Notes: a model not told the origin generated them from the letters alone. 64,000 bases of DNA from Pectobacterium versatile (GCF_020166435.1 NZ_JAINZP010000005.1:186001-250000), one strand, 5' to 3'; positions 36,108 to 48,735 are shown, numbered from the stretch's first letter. A program made the numbers and translations.

Positions 36108-38207
36108 TTGTACATTTTCGAAAGCCTTAATCTGCTGATTCAACGTTATCTGCCAGAAGATCAGATCAAACGTTTACAGCAGGCTTACTTAGTTGCACGT
36201 GATGCTCACGAGGGGCAGACTCGCTCCAGCGGTGAACCCTATATCACGCACCCAGTTGCCGTCGCCTGTATTTTGGCGGAGATGCGTCTCGATTACGAAA
36301 CGCTGATGGCAGCACTGCTGCATGATGTCATAGAAGACACCCCCGCCACCTATCAGGACATGGAACAGCTTTTCGGTAAAAGCGTTGCTGAACTGGTAGA
36401 GGGCGTGTCCAAGCTGGACAAGCTGAAGTTCCGCGATAAGAAAGAAGCGCAGGCTGAAAACTTTCGCAAAATGATCATGGCAATGGTGCAGGATATTCGC
36501 GTCATCCTGATCAAGCTCGCAGACCGTACCCATAACATGCGCACACTGGGCTCATTGCGCCCGGACAAGCGACGACGTATTGCACGCGAAACGCTGGAAA
36601 TATACAGTCCGCTGGCACACCGGTTGGGTATCCATCACCTCAAAACCGAGCTGGAAGAGTTGGGTTTTGAGGCGCTGTATCCGAACCGTTATCGCGTCAT
36701 TAAAGAGGTCGTCAAGGCCGCACGCGGTAACCGCAAGGAAATGATTCAGAAAATCCTGTCGGAAATCGAAGGACGTTTGACTGAAGCTGGGATTGCCTGC
36801 CGCGTCAGCGGTCGCGAAAAACACCTGTACTCCATCTACTGCAAAATGCACCTGAAAGAACAGCGTTTTCATTCCATCATGGATATTTACGCGTTTCGGG
36901 TCATCGTGAAAGAGCAGGACACCTGTTATCGCGTGCTAGGCCAGGTTCACAGCCTGTATAAACCCCGCCCAGGCCGAGTAAAAGACTATATTGCTATTCC
37001 CAAAGCCAACGGCTATCAGTCACTGCATACTTCTCTAATTGGCCCGCACGGCGTGCCAGTCGAAGTGCAGATTCGCACCGATGATATGGATCAAATGGCG
37101 GAAATGGGTGTCGCCGCGCACTGGGCCTATAAAGAAGGTGAAAGCAGCACCACCGCACAGGTACGCGCCCAACGCTGGATGCAAAGCCTGCTAGAACTCC
37201 AGCAAAGTGCCGGTAGCTCGTTTGAATTTATCGAAAGTGTTAAGTCCGATCTCTTCCCTGACGAGATGTACGTCTTTACGCCAGAAGGCCGTATTGTGGA
37301 ACTCCCCGCAGGCGCAACGCCCGTCGACTTCGCCTACGCAGTACACACCGATATTGGCCACGCCTGCGTCGGCGCACGCGTCGACCGCCAGCCTTACCCG
37401 CTGTCACAGTCGCTCACCAGCGGTCAAACCGTTGAAATTATTACCGCACCCGGTGCCAGACCGAATGCCGCATGGCTTAACTTTGTGGTTAGCTCCAGAG
37501 CGCGCTCCAAAATTCGCCAGATGCTGAAAAACCTCAAGCGTGATGATTCCGTGAGTCTCGGCCGCCGCTTGCTGAACCATGCATTAGGCAATGGCCGCAA
37601 ACTCTCCGACATCCCTGAAAAGTCGATTCAGCTTGAGCTTGAGCGCATGAAGCTCGCCACGCTGGACGATCTGATGGCGGAAATTGGTATGGGTAATGCC
37701 ATGAGCGTCGTTGTAGCAAAAAATCTGCTGAACGAACAATCTGAACTGGGCACAACCGGGCTGCGCAAGTTGCCGATCAAGGGCGCAGATGGCGTCATGA
37801 TCTCATTTGCCAAATGCTGCCGCCCCATCCCCGGCGACCCGATTATTGCCCACGTCAGCCCCGGTAAAGGGCTGGTTATTCACCATGAATCCTGCCGCAA
37901 CATTCGCGGCTATCAGAAAGAACCTGAAAAATTCATGGCGGTAGAGTGGGATAAGGTGACGGAACAAGAGTTCATCGCCGAAATAAAAGTGGATATGTTC
38001 AACCATCAGGGCGCACTGGCGAATCTGACGGCCGCAATCAACGCTGCAAACTCCAATATTCAGAGCATCAACACGGAAGAGAGAGACGGTCGCGTATACA
38101 GCGTCTTCATCCGCCTCACCACCCTCGATCGCGTTCATCTGGCCAATATTATGCGTAAAATTCGCGTAATGCCGGATGTCATCAAAGTTAACCGTAACCG
38201 AAATTAA
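36108..38207 (+). CDS. spoT: bifunctional (p)ppGpp synthetase/hydrolase SpoT, TTG start
   Basis: A 699-aa protein. It begins at a TTG (36108), like the E. coli gene; no ATG aligns with the conserved N-terminus YIFESLNLLIQ. The hydrolase HD motif is seen in LHDVIEDT (about 71-78), the synthetase region contains GYQSLHTSLIGPHG (about 303), followed by TGS (about 390-450), a Cys-containing zinc region (FAKCCRPIPGDPI), and a C-terminal ACT domain. It sets ppGpp levels in response to carbon, fatty-acid and iron starvation. Coupled to trmH, which begins 5 bases later. Confidence 0.97.
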   Translation: MYIFESLNLLIQRYLPEDQIKRLQQAYLVARDAHEGQTRSSGEPYITHPVAVACILAEMRLDYETLMAALLHDVIEDTPATYQDMEQLFGKSVAELVEGVSKLDKLKFRDKKEAQAENFRKMIMAMVQDIRVILIKLADRTHNMRTLGSLRPDKRRRIARETLEIYSPLAHRLGIHHLKTELEELGFEALYPNRYRVIKEVVKAARGNRKEMIQKILSEIEGRLTEAGIACRVSGREKHLYSIYCKMHLKEQRFHSIMDIYAFRVIVKEQDTCYRVLGQVHSLYKPRPGRVKDYIAIPKANGYQSLHTSLIGPHGVPVEVQIRTDDMDQMAEMGVAAHWAYKEGESSTTAQVRAQRWMQSLLELQQSAGSSFEFIESVKSDLFPDEMYVFTPEGRIVELPAGATPVDFAYAVHTDIGHACVGARVDRQPYPLSQSLTSGQTVEIITAPGARPNAAWLNFVVSSRARSKIRQMLKNLKRDDSVSLGRRLLNHALGNGRKLSDIPEKSIQLELERMKLATLDDLMAEIGMGNAMSVVVAKNLLNEQSELGTTGLRKLPIKGADGVMISFAKCCRPIPGDPIIAHVSPGKGLVIHHESCRNIRGYQKEPEKFMAVEWDKVTEQEFIAEIKVDMFNHQGALANLTAAINAANSNIQSINTEERDGRVYSVFIRLTTLDRVHLANIMRKIRVMPDVIKVNRNRN

Positions 38208-38212
38208 TCGTT

Positions 38213-38905
38213 ATGACTCCTCAACGTTATGCACGCATAAAAGAAATGCTCAACTGTCGTCAGCCCGATCTGACGATTTGCATGGAGCAGGTGCATAAGC
38301 CTCATAACGTTTCTGCGGTTATCCGTACAGCGGATGCCGTCGGTGTGCATGAAGTCCATGCGATTTGGCCCACCAGCCGGATGAAAACGCTGGTCTCCTC
38401 CGCCGCAGGCAGCAATAGCTGGGTGCAGGTTAAAACCCATCGCAACATAGGTGATGCGGTTGGTCACCTGAAGGCCGAAGGCATGCAGGTCCTGGCGACC
38501 AATTTGTCTGAGCACGCGGTCGATTTTCGGGAAATTGATTACACCCGCCCGACCTGTATTCTGCTCGGACAAGAAAAAACCGGTATTACAGCCGAAGCGC
38601 TCAAACTGGCAGATCGGGATATCATCATTCCGATGACCGGCATGGTGCAGTCGCTGAATGTGTCTGTGGCTTCGGCGTTGATCCTGTATGAAGCCCAGCG
38701 CCAACGTCAAATCGCCGGTATGTACCAGCGTGAAGACAGCCCGCTTGATGAAGAAGAGCAGCAGCGCCTGCTTTTTGAAGGGGGCTACCCGGTACTGGCG
38801 CGCGTCGCAAAACATAAAGGGCTGCCTCGCCCTTATATTGACCATCAGGGTCAGATTGTAGCGGATACCCCGTGGTGGGCCGCGATGCAATCCTCGGAGT
38901 GCTGA
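38213..38905 (+). CDS. trmH: tRNA (guanosine18-2'-O)-methyltransferase
   Basis: A 230-aa SPOUT-class methyltransferase. The three family motifs are visible: NVSAVIRTADAVG (about 28-40), ILLGQEKTGIT (about 118-128) and IPMTGMVQSLNVSVASALILY (seen as MVQSLNVSVA, about 147-156), forming the trefoil knot. It methylates Gm18 in tRNAs. Starts 5 bases after spoT; stop overlaps the recG start by one base (TGATG). Confidence 0.96.
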   Translation: MTPQRYARIKEMLNCRQPDLTICMEQVHKPHNVSAVIRTADAVGVHEVHAIWPTSRMKTLVSSAAGSNSWVQVKTHRNIGDAVGHLKAEGMQVLATNLSEHAVDFREIDYTRPTCILLGQEKTGITAEALKLADRDIIIPMTGMVQSLNVSVASALILYEAQRQRQIAGMYQREDSPLDEEEQQRLLFEGGYPVLARVAKHKGLPRPYIDHQGQIVADTPWWAAMQSSEC

Positions 38906-40986
38906 TGAAAGGCCGCCTGCTGAACACCCAACCGCTGAGTACACTTGCTGGCGTGGGTGCAAGTCAGGCAGCGAAGCTCGCACGACTTGGGCTGGAAACC
39001 GTGCAGGATCTCCTACTGCACTTACCTCTGCGCTACGAAGACCGCACGCATCTTTACCCGATTGGCGACCTCCTCCCCGGTATGTATGCCACTGTGGAAG
39101 GTGAAATCCTACGCAATGACATCACCTTTGGCAGCCGTCGCATGTTGACCTGCCAAATCAGCGACGGCAGCGGCATGCTGACCATGCGCTTCTTCAATTT
39201 CAGCGCCGCGATGAAAAACAGCCTCGCACCGGGACAGCGCGTTACCGCTTATGGCGAAATCAAGCGTGGCAAAATCGGCGCGGAAATCATCCATCCTGAA
39301 TATCGTGTTCAGGGGGATAGTACGCAGGTCGAGTTACAAGAATCGCTCACGCCAGTTTACCCCTCCACAGAGGGCGTTCGTCAGGCGACGCTCCGCAGAC
39401 TTACCGATCAGGCGCTGGCGTTGCTCGATGCAAACCACATCGATGAGCTGCTGCCTGAATCTCTAAGCCGATCGCTCATTAGCCTGCCGGACGCACTACG
39501 CACGTTACATCGTCCTCCGCCGGATATGCAGCTCAGCGAGCTTGAGCACGGGAAACACCCAGCACAGCAGCGGCTGATTATGGAAGAACTGCTGGCGCAT
39601 AATTTGAGCATGCTCGCGGTACGAGCGGGGGAGCAGCGGCATAAAGCTTCGCCGCTACAGGCGCAAGACGGTTTGAAGCAACGGCTGCTCGCTGCCCTGC
39701 CGTTCAAACCCACACAGGCGCAAGAACGTGTCGTAGCCGAAATTGAAACGGATATGGCGAAAGACTTCCCGATGATGCGTCTGGTGCAGGGCGATGTCGG
39801 TTCAGGGAAAACGCTGGTCGCTGCGCTGGCAGCATTACGTGCCATTGCCAACGGTAAACAGGTTGCATTGATGGCGCCAACAGAGCTATTGGCCGAACAG
39901 CACGCCCATAATTTCCGTCAGTGGTTTGAACCGCTAGGGCTTGAAGTGGGCTGGCTAGCTGGCAAACAAAAAGGGAAAGCGCGTCAGGTGCAGCAGGATG
40001 CCATCGCCAACGGTCAGGTTTCCATGGTTGTCGGGACGCACGCTATTTTTCAGCAGCAGGTGAAATTCAACGGGCTGACATTGGTCATCATTGACGAACA
40101 GCACCGCTTTGGCGTGCATCAACGCCTTGCGCTGTGGGAAAAAGGCGAAGAACAGGGATTTCATGCCCATCAATTGATTATGACCGCAACACCGATTCCC
40201 CGTACGCTGGCGATGACGGCCTATGCCGATCTGGATACGTCCGTCATTGATGAACTGCCGCCGGGCAGAACGCCCGTCACCACGGTCGCGATACCAGATT
40301 CACGCCGCAGCGACATTATCGAACGCGTGAGTAATGCCTGTCAGCAGGAAGGGCGACAGGCCTATTGGGTGTGTACGCTGATCGAAGAATCCGACCTCTT
40401 GGAAGCACAGGCCGCAGAAGCCACCAGCGAAGAACTGAAGGCAGCCCTGCCGAATCTCAAGGTCGGATTGGTCCACGGTCGCATGAAAGCGCAGGAAAAG
40501 CAGGCAGTAATGCAGGCCTTCAAACAGGGCGAACTGCAACTGCTGGTAGCGACCACCGTCATAGAGGTCGGTGTGGATGTACCCAATGCCAGCCTGATGA
40601 TCATTGAAAACCCGGAGCGTCTGGGTCTGGCGCAGCTGCACCAGTTGCGCGGGCGCGTCGGACGCGGCGCGGTGGCATCTCACTGCGTGCTGCTCTACAA
40701 AACGCCAATGAGCAAGACTGCACAAAAGCGGCTCCAGGTTCTACGCGATAGCAACGATGGCTTTGTTATCGCGCAGCGCGATCTGGAAATTCGCGGGCCG
40801 GGTGAATTATTAGGTACGCGCCAGACGGGCAATGCTGAGTTTAAAGTCGCTGACCTCCTGCGCGATCAGGATCTCATTCCACAGGTACAGCGCGTTGCGC
40901 GCCATCTTCATGAGCACTATCCCGAGCATGCCATTGCGCTAATCGAGCGCTGGCTGCCAGAGCGCGCACGCTACACTAACGCCTAA
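38905..40986 (+). CDS. recG: ATP-dependent DNA helicase RecG
   Basis: A 693-aa protein. Start ATG at 38905 aligns with E. coli RecG (MKGRLL...), not the upstream in-frame GTG at 38872. The N-terminal wedge domain covers about 1-155 (LLLHLPLRYEDRTHLYPIG). Helicase motifs: Walker A QGDVGSGKT (about 295), DEQH as IIDEQHRFG, MTATPIPRTLA, and QLRGRVGRG (motif VI). It regresses stalled forks and processes Holliday junctions and R-loops. One-base overlap with trmH indicates coupled translation. Confidence 0.97.
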   Translation: MKGRLLNTQPLSTLAGVGASQAAKLARLGLETVQDLLLHLPLRYEDRTHLYPIGDLLPGMYATVEGEILRNDITFGSRRMLTCQISDGSGMLTMRFFNFSAAMKNSLAPGQRVTAYGEIKRGKIGAEIIHPEYRVQGDSTQVELQESLTPVYPSTEGVRQATLRRLTDQALALLDANHIDELLPESLSRSLISLPDALRTLHRPPPDMQLSELEHGKHPAQQRLIMEELLAHNLSMLAVRAGEQRHKASPLQAQDGLKQRLLAALPFKPTQAQERVVAEIETDMAKDFPMMRLVQGDVGSGKTLVAALAALRAIANGKQVALMAPTELLAEQHAHNFRQWFEPLGLEVGWLAGKQKGKARQVQQDAIANGQVSMVVGTHAIFQQQVKFNGLTLVIIDEQHRFGVHQRLALWEKGEEQGFHAHQLIMTATPIPRTLAMTAYADLDTSVIDELPPGRTPVTTVAIPDSRRSDIIERVSNACQQEGRQAYWVCTLIEESDLLEAQAAEATSEELKAALPNLKVGLVHGRMKAQEKQAVMQAFKQGELQLLVATTVIEVGVDVPNASLMIIENPERLGLAQLHQLRGRVGRGAVASHCVLLYKTPMSKTAQKRLQVLRDSNDGFVIAQRDLEIRGPGELLGTRQTGNAEFKVADLLRDQDLIPQVQRVARHLHEHYPEHAIALIERWLPERARYTNA

Positions 40987-41078
40987 CCACAGCAGCGTAT
41001 TCTTCATTTTTCCTAAAAGTATCCCCTTAAATAATAAGGCCTTGCTCATCAGACAAAATTCATATCGAAAAGATGAGT

Positions 41079-41094
41079 TAGCAAACGTTTGCTT
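41079..41094. promoter_or_regulatory. PurR box upstream of xanP
   Basis: TAGCAAACGTTTGCTT is a near-perfect palindrome matching the PurR consensus (ANGCAANCGNTTNCNT) at all but the first base. It lies about 60 bases before the xanP start, which predicts purine repression of the xanthine permease. Confidence 0.8.
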
Positions 41095-41152
41095 TCAGCA
41101 AAGAGATCATTAAAATGCGCTCTTTGTCGTTTCAGGAACGCCAACTTACATC

Positions 41153-42541
41153 ATGACTACCACCACGGAAACGTCCCAAACAGAAGCCGCTGCCGCACCT
41201 CAGCGCAGTGAACTCATCTATCATCTTGAAGACAGACCGCCGCTGCCGCAAACGCTGTTCGCCGCCAGTCAGCACTTGCTTGCCATGTTTGTTGCGGTGA
41301 TTACCCCCGCGCTACTGATCTGTCAGGCATTAGGTCTACCCGCTGAGGATACGCAGCGCATCATCAGCATGTCGCTTTTCGCTTCCGGTCTGGCTTCTAT
41401 TCTCCAAATTAAAACCTGGGGCCCTGTCGGTTCTGGTCTGCTGTCGATTCAGGGCACTAGCTTTAACTTCGTGACGCCGCTGATTATGGGTGGACTGGCG
41501 CTGAAAAACGGCGGGGCGGATGTTCCCACGATGATGGCAGCACTGTTCGGTACGCTGATGGTCGCTTCCTTCACCGAAATCATTCTTTCACGCTTCCTGC
41601 ATTTAACCCGACGCATTATTACCCCGCTGGTTTCCGGTATTGTGGTGATGATCATTGGTCTGTCGCTGATTCAGGTCGGCCTGACCTCCATCGGCGGCGG
41701 CTATGCCGCAATGGGTAATAACACCTTCGGTGCGCCCAAGAACTTACTATTAGCGGGGGCGGTACTGCTGGTTATTATTCTGCTTAACCGCCAACGTAAC
41801 CCTTACCTGCGCGTCGCCTCGCTGGTGATTGCCATGGCGGTGGGTTACCTGGGTGCCTGGTTGATGGGAATGCTGCCGGAAAGCGCCCCTGCTCAAAATG
41901 ACACGATTATTATGGTGCCTACGCCTCTGCATTACGGTCTAGGCTTTGACTGGAACCTGTTGATTCCGCTGATGCTGGTCTTCATGGTGACCTCGTTAGA
42001 AACCATCGGTGACATCACCGCGACCTCCGACGTTTCAGAGCAGCCAGTCAGAGGCCCGCTGTATATGAAACGCTTAAAAGGCGGCGTGCTGGCAAATGGT
42101 CTGAACTCGTGTCTTTCTGCCGTATTCAATACCTTCCCTAACTCTTGCTTCGGCCAGAATAACGGCGTCATCCAGCTTACCGGGGTTGCCAGCCGCTATG
42201 TGGGCTTCGTGGTTTCGCTGATGCTGATCGTGCTGGGGTTGTTCCCTGCCGTTAGCGGATTTGTACAACATATTCCAGAGCCGGTTTTGGGCGGCGCGAC
42301 TATCGTGATGTTTGGTACGATCGCCGCTTCCGGTGTGCGTATTGTGTCCCGTGAGCCGTTGAACCGTCGTGCTATCATGATTATTGCGCTGTCGCTGGCT
42401 GTCGGTCTTGGCGTATCGCAGCAGCCACTGATTCTGCAATTCGCACCGGATTGGATTAAAACATTACTGTCTTCCGGTATTGCCGCTGGCGGGATTACGG
42501 CAATCGTGCTGAATATCGTCTTCCCACACGAAGAAAAATAG
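41153..42541 (+). CDS. xanP: xanthine permease (NCS2 family)
   Basis: A 462-aa membrane protein very close to E. coli XanP along its length ([20 protein letters not shown] onward). About 12-14 transmembrane helices; the NCS2 signature [17 protein letters not shown] lies at about 327-343, with substrate-contact segments [10 protein letters not shown] (about 96-105) and the [10 protein letters not shown] helix. It is a proton symporter for xanthine at the inner membrane. A PurR box stands upstream and a strong terminator downstream. Confidence 0.96.
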   Translation: MTTTTETSQTEAAAAPQRSELIYHLEDRPPLPQTLFAASQHLLAMFVAVITPALLICQALGLPAEDTQRIISMSLFASGLASILQIKTWGPVGSGLLSIQGTSFNFVTPLIMGGLALKNGGADVPTMMAALFGTLMVASFTEIILSRFLHLTRRIITPLVSGIVVMIIGLSLIQVGLTSIGGGYAAMGNNTFGAPKNLLLAGAVLLVIILLNRQRNPYLRVASLVIAMAVGYLGAWLMGMLPESAPAQNDTIIMVPTPLHYGLGFDWNLLIPLMLVFMVTSLETIGDITATSDVSEQPVRGPLYMKRLKGGVLANGLNSCLSAVFNTFPNSCFGQNNGVIQLTGVASRYVGFVVSLMLIVLGLFPAVSGFVQHIPEPVLGGATIVMFGTIAASGVRIVSREPLNRRAIMIIALSLAVGLGVSQQPLILQFAPDWIKTLLSSGIAAGGITAIVLNIVFPHEEK

Positions 42542-42576
42542 CACCAGCCCGCAATAATTTCTGTTCAATTCATGTA

Positions 42577-42610
42577 AAAGCGAGCGGTGATGTAACTCCG
42601 CTCGCTTTTT
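42577..42610 (+). terminator. rho-independent terminator after xanP
   Basis: AAAGCGAGCGG / CCGCTCGCTTT with loop TGATGTAACT and a T run. Confidence 0.9.
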
Positions 42611-42698
42611 ACTGTCTGTAACAGCATTATCTATTGAGCCTTCTGGAAAATTGCGGCATAAGAACAGTTATCCCTGACGATTGGCATGGACTGACACG

Positions 42699-44390
42699 AT
42701 GAAATTTATCGGGAAATTATTGCTGACCCTACTGCTGCTAGCCTTTTTAGCGCTAGTGGTCGTATACGTACTACTGCAAACCCGTTGGGCGGCAGGCTGG
42801 TTGAGTAATTGGGTGAACCAAAACACCCACTACCAGTTATCGCTGGGAAAAATTAATCATGACTGGTCAACAGCCGATCATATCCAGCTCACTGACGTCA
42901 GTTTTGGCCAGAAAAACCAGCCACCGACACTCACAGCAAAACAGGTTTCCGCAGGGTTTAGCGTGCGCCAGATTACCGAACCACGCCATTTCGCCAGTCT
43001 CGAATTGGAAGGCGGTACGCTGAATCTTTCCTCACAGGCAGCCACACTCCCTATCGAAGCCGATGTGCTACAACTGCGTACAATGGCACTACAGGCAAAA
43101 GACGGCGATTGGCGACTGAATGGTCAACAAATCAACGGCGGTATTATGCCGTGGCAGCCCGAAGCGGGTTATCTACTGGGCAAACAAGGGCAGTTCCAAC
43201 TCAGCGCCCGTTTACTCGAACTCAATGATATTCCCGCCAGCCAGGTATTGGTTCAGGGCGAAATCAACCACAATCAGCTGATTTTGAGTAATTTCGGCGC
43301 TGACGTCGCTCAGGGACAGTTAACGGGCAACGCCAGCCGCGCAGAAGATGGTAGTTGGCAGATCGGTAGCCTACGACTCAGCAATGTTCGTTTGCAAACT
43401 CAGGGAACACCAGAAACCTTCTGGCAGCCCGTCACGGAACTGCCCTCTGTTACGGTTAATCGCTTTAACTTGATTGGTGCCCGCATTGAAGGGCCTGGGT
43501 GGGCGTTTATTGATCTTGATGTCTCACTGCAAAATGTCACGTTTAAGCAGAATGACTGGCAGAGCGAAGGTGGAACGCTGTCATTCAATGCGACCGACAT
43601 TGTGAACGGCAACATGCACCTTATCGACCCTATCGTGAATCTGGATTTGTCACCGGCGGGTGTTAACATCAAGCAGTTTTCTACGCGCTGGGAAGGGGGG
43701 TTGCTGCGAACCAACGGCAACTGGCAGCGTAGTAACCACCGTTTACAGCTGAATGAATTTGTTGTCGCAGGAATGGAATACACGCTCCCCGCCGACTGGC
43801 GTCAGCGCTGGCAAGCAACGCTGCCATCATGGCTGGCAGAAGTGAATGTGCGAAAACTCACGGCAAATCGCAACTTGCTGATCGATATCAACCCAGATTT
43901 CCCCTTCCAACTAACCGCATTGGATGGCTACGGCAGCGATTTACTGCTGGCTCGCAACCACCAGTGGGGAATGTGGACAGGATCGTTGAATCTTAATGCC
44001 AGCGATGCGACGTTCAATAAAATCGATGTGCGCCGTCCTTCAATGGCACTGGTAGCCGACGATAACCAGATCGCCATTAACGAACTCAGCGCATTTACGC
44101 AAAATGGCATGCTGGATGCCAAGGCAACGATCAACCAGCAACCAGCACGCAATTTCTCCCTGTCGCTGACAGGACGCGCCGTACCGCTGGATGTTCTGAC
44201 GCATTGGGGATGGCCAGAACCCGCAACCGCACCGACGGGTAACACGAATCTGCAATTGCAGTTGAATGGGCGACTGGCTGCCGATACGCCGCTGAAGCCG
44301 ACACTAAACGGTACGCTGCAAGGCGTGGACAGCAACGACCACCCAGTGAGGCAGCAAATACATCAGGGAGCCGTGACAGAAACGCAGTAA
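42699..44390 (+). CDS. yicH: AsmA-family protein YicH
   Basis: A 563-aa protein. ATG at 42699 aligns with E. coli YicH (MKFIGKLLL); a TTG at 42681 lies upstream in frame and is rejected. A single N-terminal transmembrane helix (about 7-28) is followed by a long beta-rich periplasmic part with typical AsmA repeats (LSLGKINHDWSTADHIQLTD; LTALDGYGSDLLLA). AsmA-like proteins are thought to form lipid-conducting grooves between the inner and outer membranes; YicH's own role is unproved. Separate from xanP by a terminator. Confidence 0.92.
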   Translation: MKFIGKLLLTLLLLAFLALVVVYVLLQTRWAAGWLSNWVNQNTHYQLSLGKINHDWSTADHIQLTDVSFGQKNQPPTLTAKQVSAGFSVRQITEPRHFASLELEGGTLNLSSQAATLPIEADVLQLRTMALQAKDGDWRLNGQQINGGIMPWQPEAGYLLGKQGQFQLSARLLELNDIPASQVLVQGEINHNQLILSNFGADVAQGQLTGNASRAEDGSWQIGSLRLSNVRLQTQGTPETFWQPVTELPSVTVNRFNLIGARIEGPGWAFIDLDVSLQNVTFKQNDWQSEGGTLSFNATDIVNGNMHLIDPIVNLDLSPAGVNIKQFSTRWEGGLLRTNGNWQRSNHRLQLNEFVVAGMEYTLPADWRQRWQATLPSWLAEVNVRKLTANRNLLIDINPDFPFQLTALDGYGSDLLLARNHQWGMWTGSLNLNASDATFNKIDVRRPSMALVADDNQIAINELSAFTQNGMLDAKATINQQPARNFSLSLTGRAVPLDVLTHWGWPEPATAPTGNTNLQLQLNGRLAADTPLKPTLNGTLQGVDSNDHPVRQQIHQGAVTETQ

Positions 44391-44571
44391 CTATATAATT
44401 TTCAAAACCACGAATTTTCAAAATATAGTTTTTTAAAACGATGGCTTTCAGAATATCTACAATGCCACCGTTCGCGGAAAAAACGCATGATTCCCCGTGA
44501 TACTCACGGAGTTTACTCTCTGGCGTTAGGGGATGGGGAGATGGAAATAGCGTCAGAATAGACGCTACAGG

Positions 44572-45513
44572 CTAATCAATTTCCGACCCGCCTTCTTCCA
44601 GCGGCGCGTCCGGCTGCGCAGGCAACACCATATAAACACCTTCAAATAACGCCCCTTTATTATCATCACCAAATAGCTCGACATTTAACTGTACGCGCGC
44701 CTTACGCCCACGCGCAAGACGATCCAAATCGCCACTCAACGAGCCTAAATCAGCAATCGCGCTCGGCCGACCACTCACTGGCGCACTGTAGCGGATGTGC
44801 GCATCCGCCAAAATAATCGTTCCCCCGAGATGTCTTTCACGCAACAACAGCCAGATCAATCCCCAGCCGGTGAGCGTAGCGAGAGAAAACATGCTGCCAG
44901 CAAAAAGCGTATGGTGCGGGTTCTGATTACCCGCTTCAGGCATGGTGGTGATAAATTTTTTGCCAGTATATTGGCTTATCCGCACGCCCATTTTCTCACT
45001 CAAAGGGATGTGCTCATACCAGGCCTGTTGCAACTGTCCACACCAGTCAGGGCGGTGCAAAATATCATCCAGTGTCACCACCGGTTTAATCATCAGGAAG
45101 TGCCGCACGGGTGTGGTTTGTGGCGCGGTGATCTCTCCCTGATTAACAAAGCCCAGTTTGGAGAAGAAATCCATTGCATCTTCTCGGGCGCTACAGACCA
45201 CGCGCTTGACGCTTTCCTGACGCGCGACTGACTCCAGAGTAATCGCAAGCAGCGTTCCTAACCCTTTCCCTCGGACGTCGGGGTGAACCGCTAAAAAACG
45301 GATTGCCGCTTCATTATCCGCATTGATAGAAAGACGCCCAATCGCAACCAGCCTTCCCTGTTCATCCACCACAGTTTGGTGATGTGCCAACGCATCATAG
45401 GCATCCCGCTCGGAGCCCAGCGGCTGGTGCAGAGGTTTACGCAGCATTTCCCAGCGAAATTGATAGTACGCATCCAGTTCTTCCGCGCTTTCAGGTACTC
45501 TCAAATGATACAT
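44572..45513 (-). CDS. fabY: YiiD/FabY, GNAT-thioesterase fusion (beta-acetoacetyl-ACP synthase type)
   Basis: A 313-aa two-domain protein. An N-terminal GNAT acetyltransferase (about 1-150) has the acetyl-CoA loop [13 protein letters not shown] at about 79-91. The C-terminal half is a hot-dog thioesterase-like domain ([19 protein letters not shown]). This matches E. coli YiiD, renamed FabY for its ability to start fatty-acid synthesis when FabH is missing. It lies downstream of dtd on the same strand, as in E. coli (dtd-yiiD), with a 122-base gap. Confidence 0.9.
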   Translation of the reverse strand: MYHLRVPESAEELDAYYQFRWEMLRKPLHQPLGSERDAYDALAHHQTVVDEQGRLVAIGRLSINADNEAAIRFLAVHPDVRGKGLGTLLAITLESVARQESVKRVVCSAREDAMDFFSKLGFVNQGEITAPQTTPVRHFLMIKPVVTLDDILHRPDWCGQLQQAWYEHIPLSEKMGVRISQYTGKKFITTMPEAGNQNPHHTLFAGSMFSLATLTGWGLIWLLLRERHLGGTIILADAHIRYSAPVSGRPSAIADLGSLSGDLDRLARGRKARVQLNVELFGDDNKGALFEGVYMVLPAQPDAPLEEGGSEID

Positions 45514-45635
45514 AACCCTTCCTCTATGCCGAGATGCCTCATTGCATCAAGGTTCATGAAATCAGACTGTTGAAGCAAATTTATACGCGGAACGGCAACG
45601 GTAATAGCACGTTACAGACCTATGACGCGATAACG

Positions 45636-46073
45636 CTATGTCTGTAACCAGAACGTCACTGGGCCGTCATTCACCAATGCCACTTTCATATCTGCCGCAA
45701 ACTGCCCCGTTTCCGTGTGAATACCTTGCTCACGACACTGTCCGACAAAATACTGATAGAGGCGATCGGCCTCTGAGGGATGCGCACCGCGAGAAAAACC
45801 AGGCCGCATGCCACGCTGCGTATCGGCAACTAGCGTAAACTGTGAAACCACCAGCACATTGCCGCCAGCCTGACGAACATTAAGATTCATTTTCCCGTCA
45901 TCGTCACCGAATATGCGGTAACCCAACACGCGTTCGCAGAGTCGCGTGGCTTTTTGTTCGTCATCGCCTTGCTCAACGCCCAGCAAGATCAGTAAGCCTT
46001 TATCGATTTCCCCAACCACACTGCCTTCTACCGTAACGCTGGCGCTGGATACTCGTTGAATTAGCGCAATCAT
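45636..46073 (-). CDS. dtd: D-aminoacyl-tRNA deacylase
   Basis: A 145-aa protein. ATG at 46073 gives the conserved start [13 protein letters not shown]; an in-frame ATG 9 bases upstream adds three residues. The active-site motifs SQFTLVAD (about 78-85) and the cross-subunit GPVTFW near the C-terminus (Gly-cisPro) are intact. It removes D-amino acids and glycine from mischarged tRNAs in the cytoplasm. Part of the yihX-dtd-yiiD group. Confidence 0.96.
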   Translation of the reverse strand: MIALIQRVSSASVTVEGSVVGEIDKGLLILLGVEQGDDEQKATRLCERVLGYRIFGDDDGKMNLNVRQAGGNVLVVSQFTLVADTQRGMRPGFSRGAHPSEADRLYQYFVGQCREQGIHTETGQFAADMKVALVNDGPVTFWLQT

Positions 46074-46137
46074 AAAACCCAACTACTCCTGATGTTATCA
46101 TTCCCAATAGGGGCTGTGTCCGCCCCAGCGATATAAA

Positions 46138-46749
46138 TCATGCTTTGGCCGTCGTTGCCTGCATAGCGAAAAAGTTCGGCACCACCTGACGATCGGTCAC
46201 CAAAACACTGTGAATTCCAAGGCTCTGTGCGGCATCGACATTTGCGGAATTATCGTCAAAAAAGACGACTTGCTCTGGCGTCACGTCTTCTTGCGTCAGG
46301 ACATATTGATAAATCGCCAATTCCGGCTTACGCAACCCAATATCTTGCGACAGGTAGAGCCTGTCGGCTGCCGTCGCCACTTCTGGGAATAGCGCAGGCC
46401 AGTGTGAACAGTGGAGACGATTAGTATTCGACAGAATCACCACGCGGTGCCCTTCCTGACGCAGGCGCTGCATGATGTCGATAACCTCAGGACGCAACGC
46501 GACAAAAATAGCCTGCCAGCCAGCGGTGAATTGTTCGAAGCTCAGGGCGATGCCCATTTCCTGGCACAGTCTGGTGGCAAATTCCTCGTCGCTGATCTCA
46601 CCCCGCTCATGCTGTTCAAACGCCTCGCCCATGACAAAACGCTCTTGCAACGTCGCGAGCGGCGCGCTGCTCAGATTACTCCAGACACCCAATACTCTAT
46701 TGAAATCAATATCTATGACGACATTGCCTAAATCAAAGATATACAGCAT
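46138..46749 (-). CDS. yihX: HAD-family alpha-D-glucose-1-phosphate phosphatase YihX
   Basis: A 203-aa protein. ATG at 46749 is chosen for its AGGAGG ribosome site and alignment with E. coli YihX (MLYIFDLGNVVIDID). HAD motif I is DLGNV(VID), motif II SNTNR (about 107-111), the lysine RKPE, and motif IV FFDDN. It hydrolyses glucose-1-phosphate and other sugar phosphates. The gene is downstream of bipA on the same strand, but a terminator lies between. Confidence 0.94.
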   Translation of the reverse strand: MLYIFDLGNVVIDIDFNRVLGVWSNLSSAPLATLQERFVMGEAFEQHERGEISDEEFATRLCQEMGIALSFEQFTAGWQAIFVALRPEVIDIMQRLRQEGHRVVILSNTNRLHCSHWPALFPEVATAADRLYLSQDIGLRKPELAIYQYVLTQEDVTPEQVVFFDDNSANVDAAQSLGIHSVLVTDRQVVPNFFAMQATTAKA

Positions 46750-46854
46750 GGCAGTGACCTCCTGACGTAATCGTAGGATTTTCACTGTAGCGGGAAATGG
46801 CGAAACTGAACAGGGAGGAAATATAAAGGAAAGGTTAAAGTGGAAGAAAGCGCA

Positions 46855-46883
46855 TAAAATTCAGGGCACCCGAAGGTGCCCTG
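46855..46883 (-). terminator. terminator downstream of bipA
   Basis: CAGGGCACC / GGTGCCCTG around a four-base loop, followed on the minus strand by AATTTTA. Confidence 0.75.
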
Positions 46884-46911
46884 TTTCGTAACAAGACAAA
46901 TCCGTCTGAAA

Positions 46912-48735
<1,824 letters not shown>

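Noticed and set aside
38204..38983. A 259-codon frame antisense to trmH/recG
   Set aside because: Overlaps two well-supported genes entirely and looks like reversed codons.
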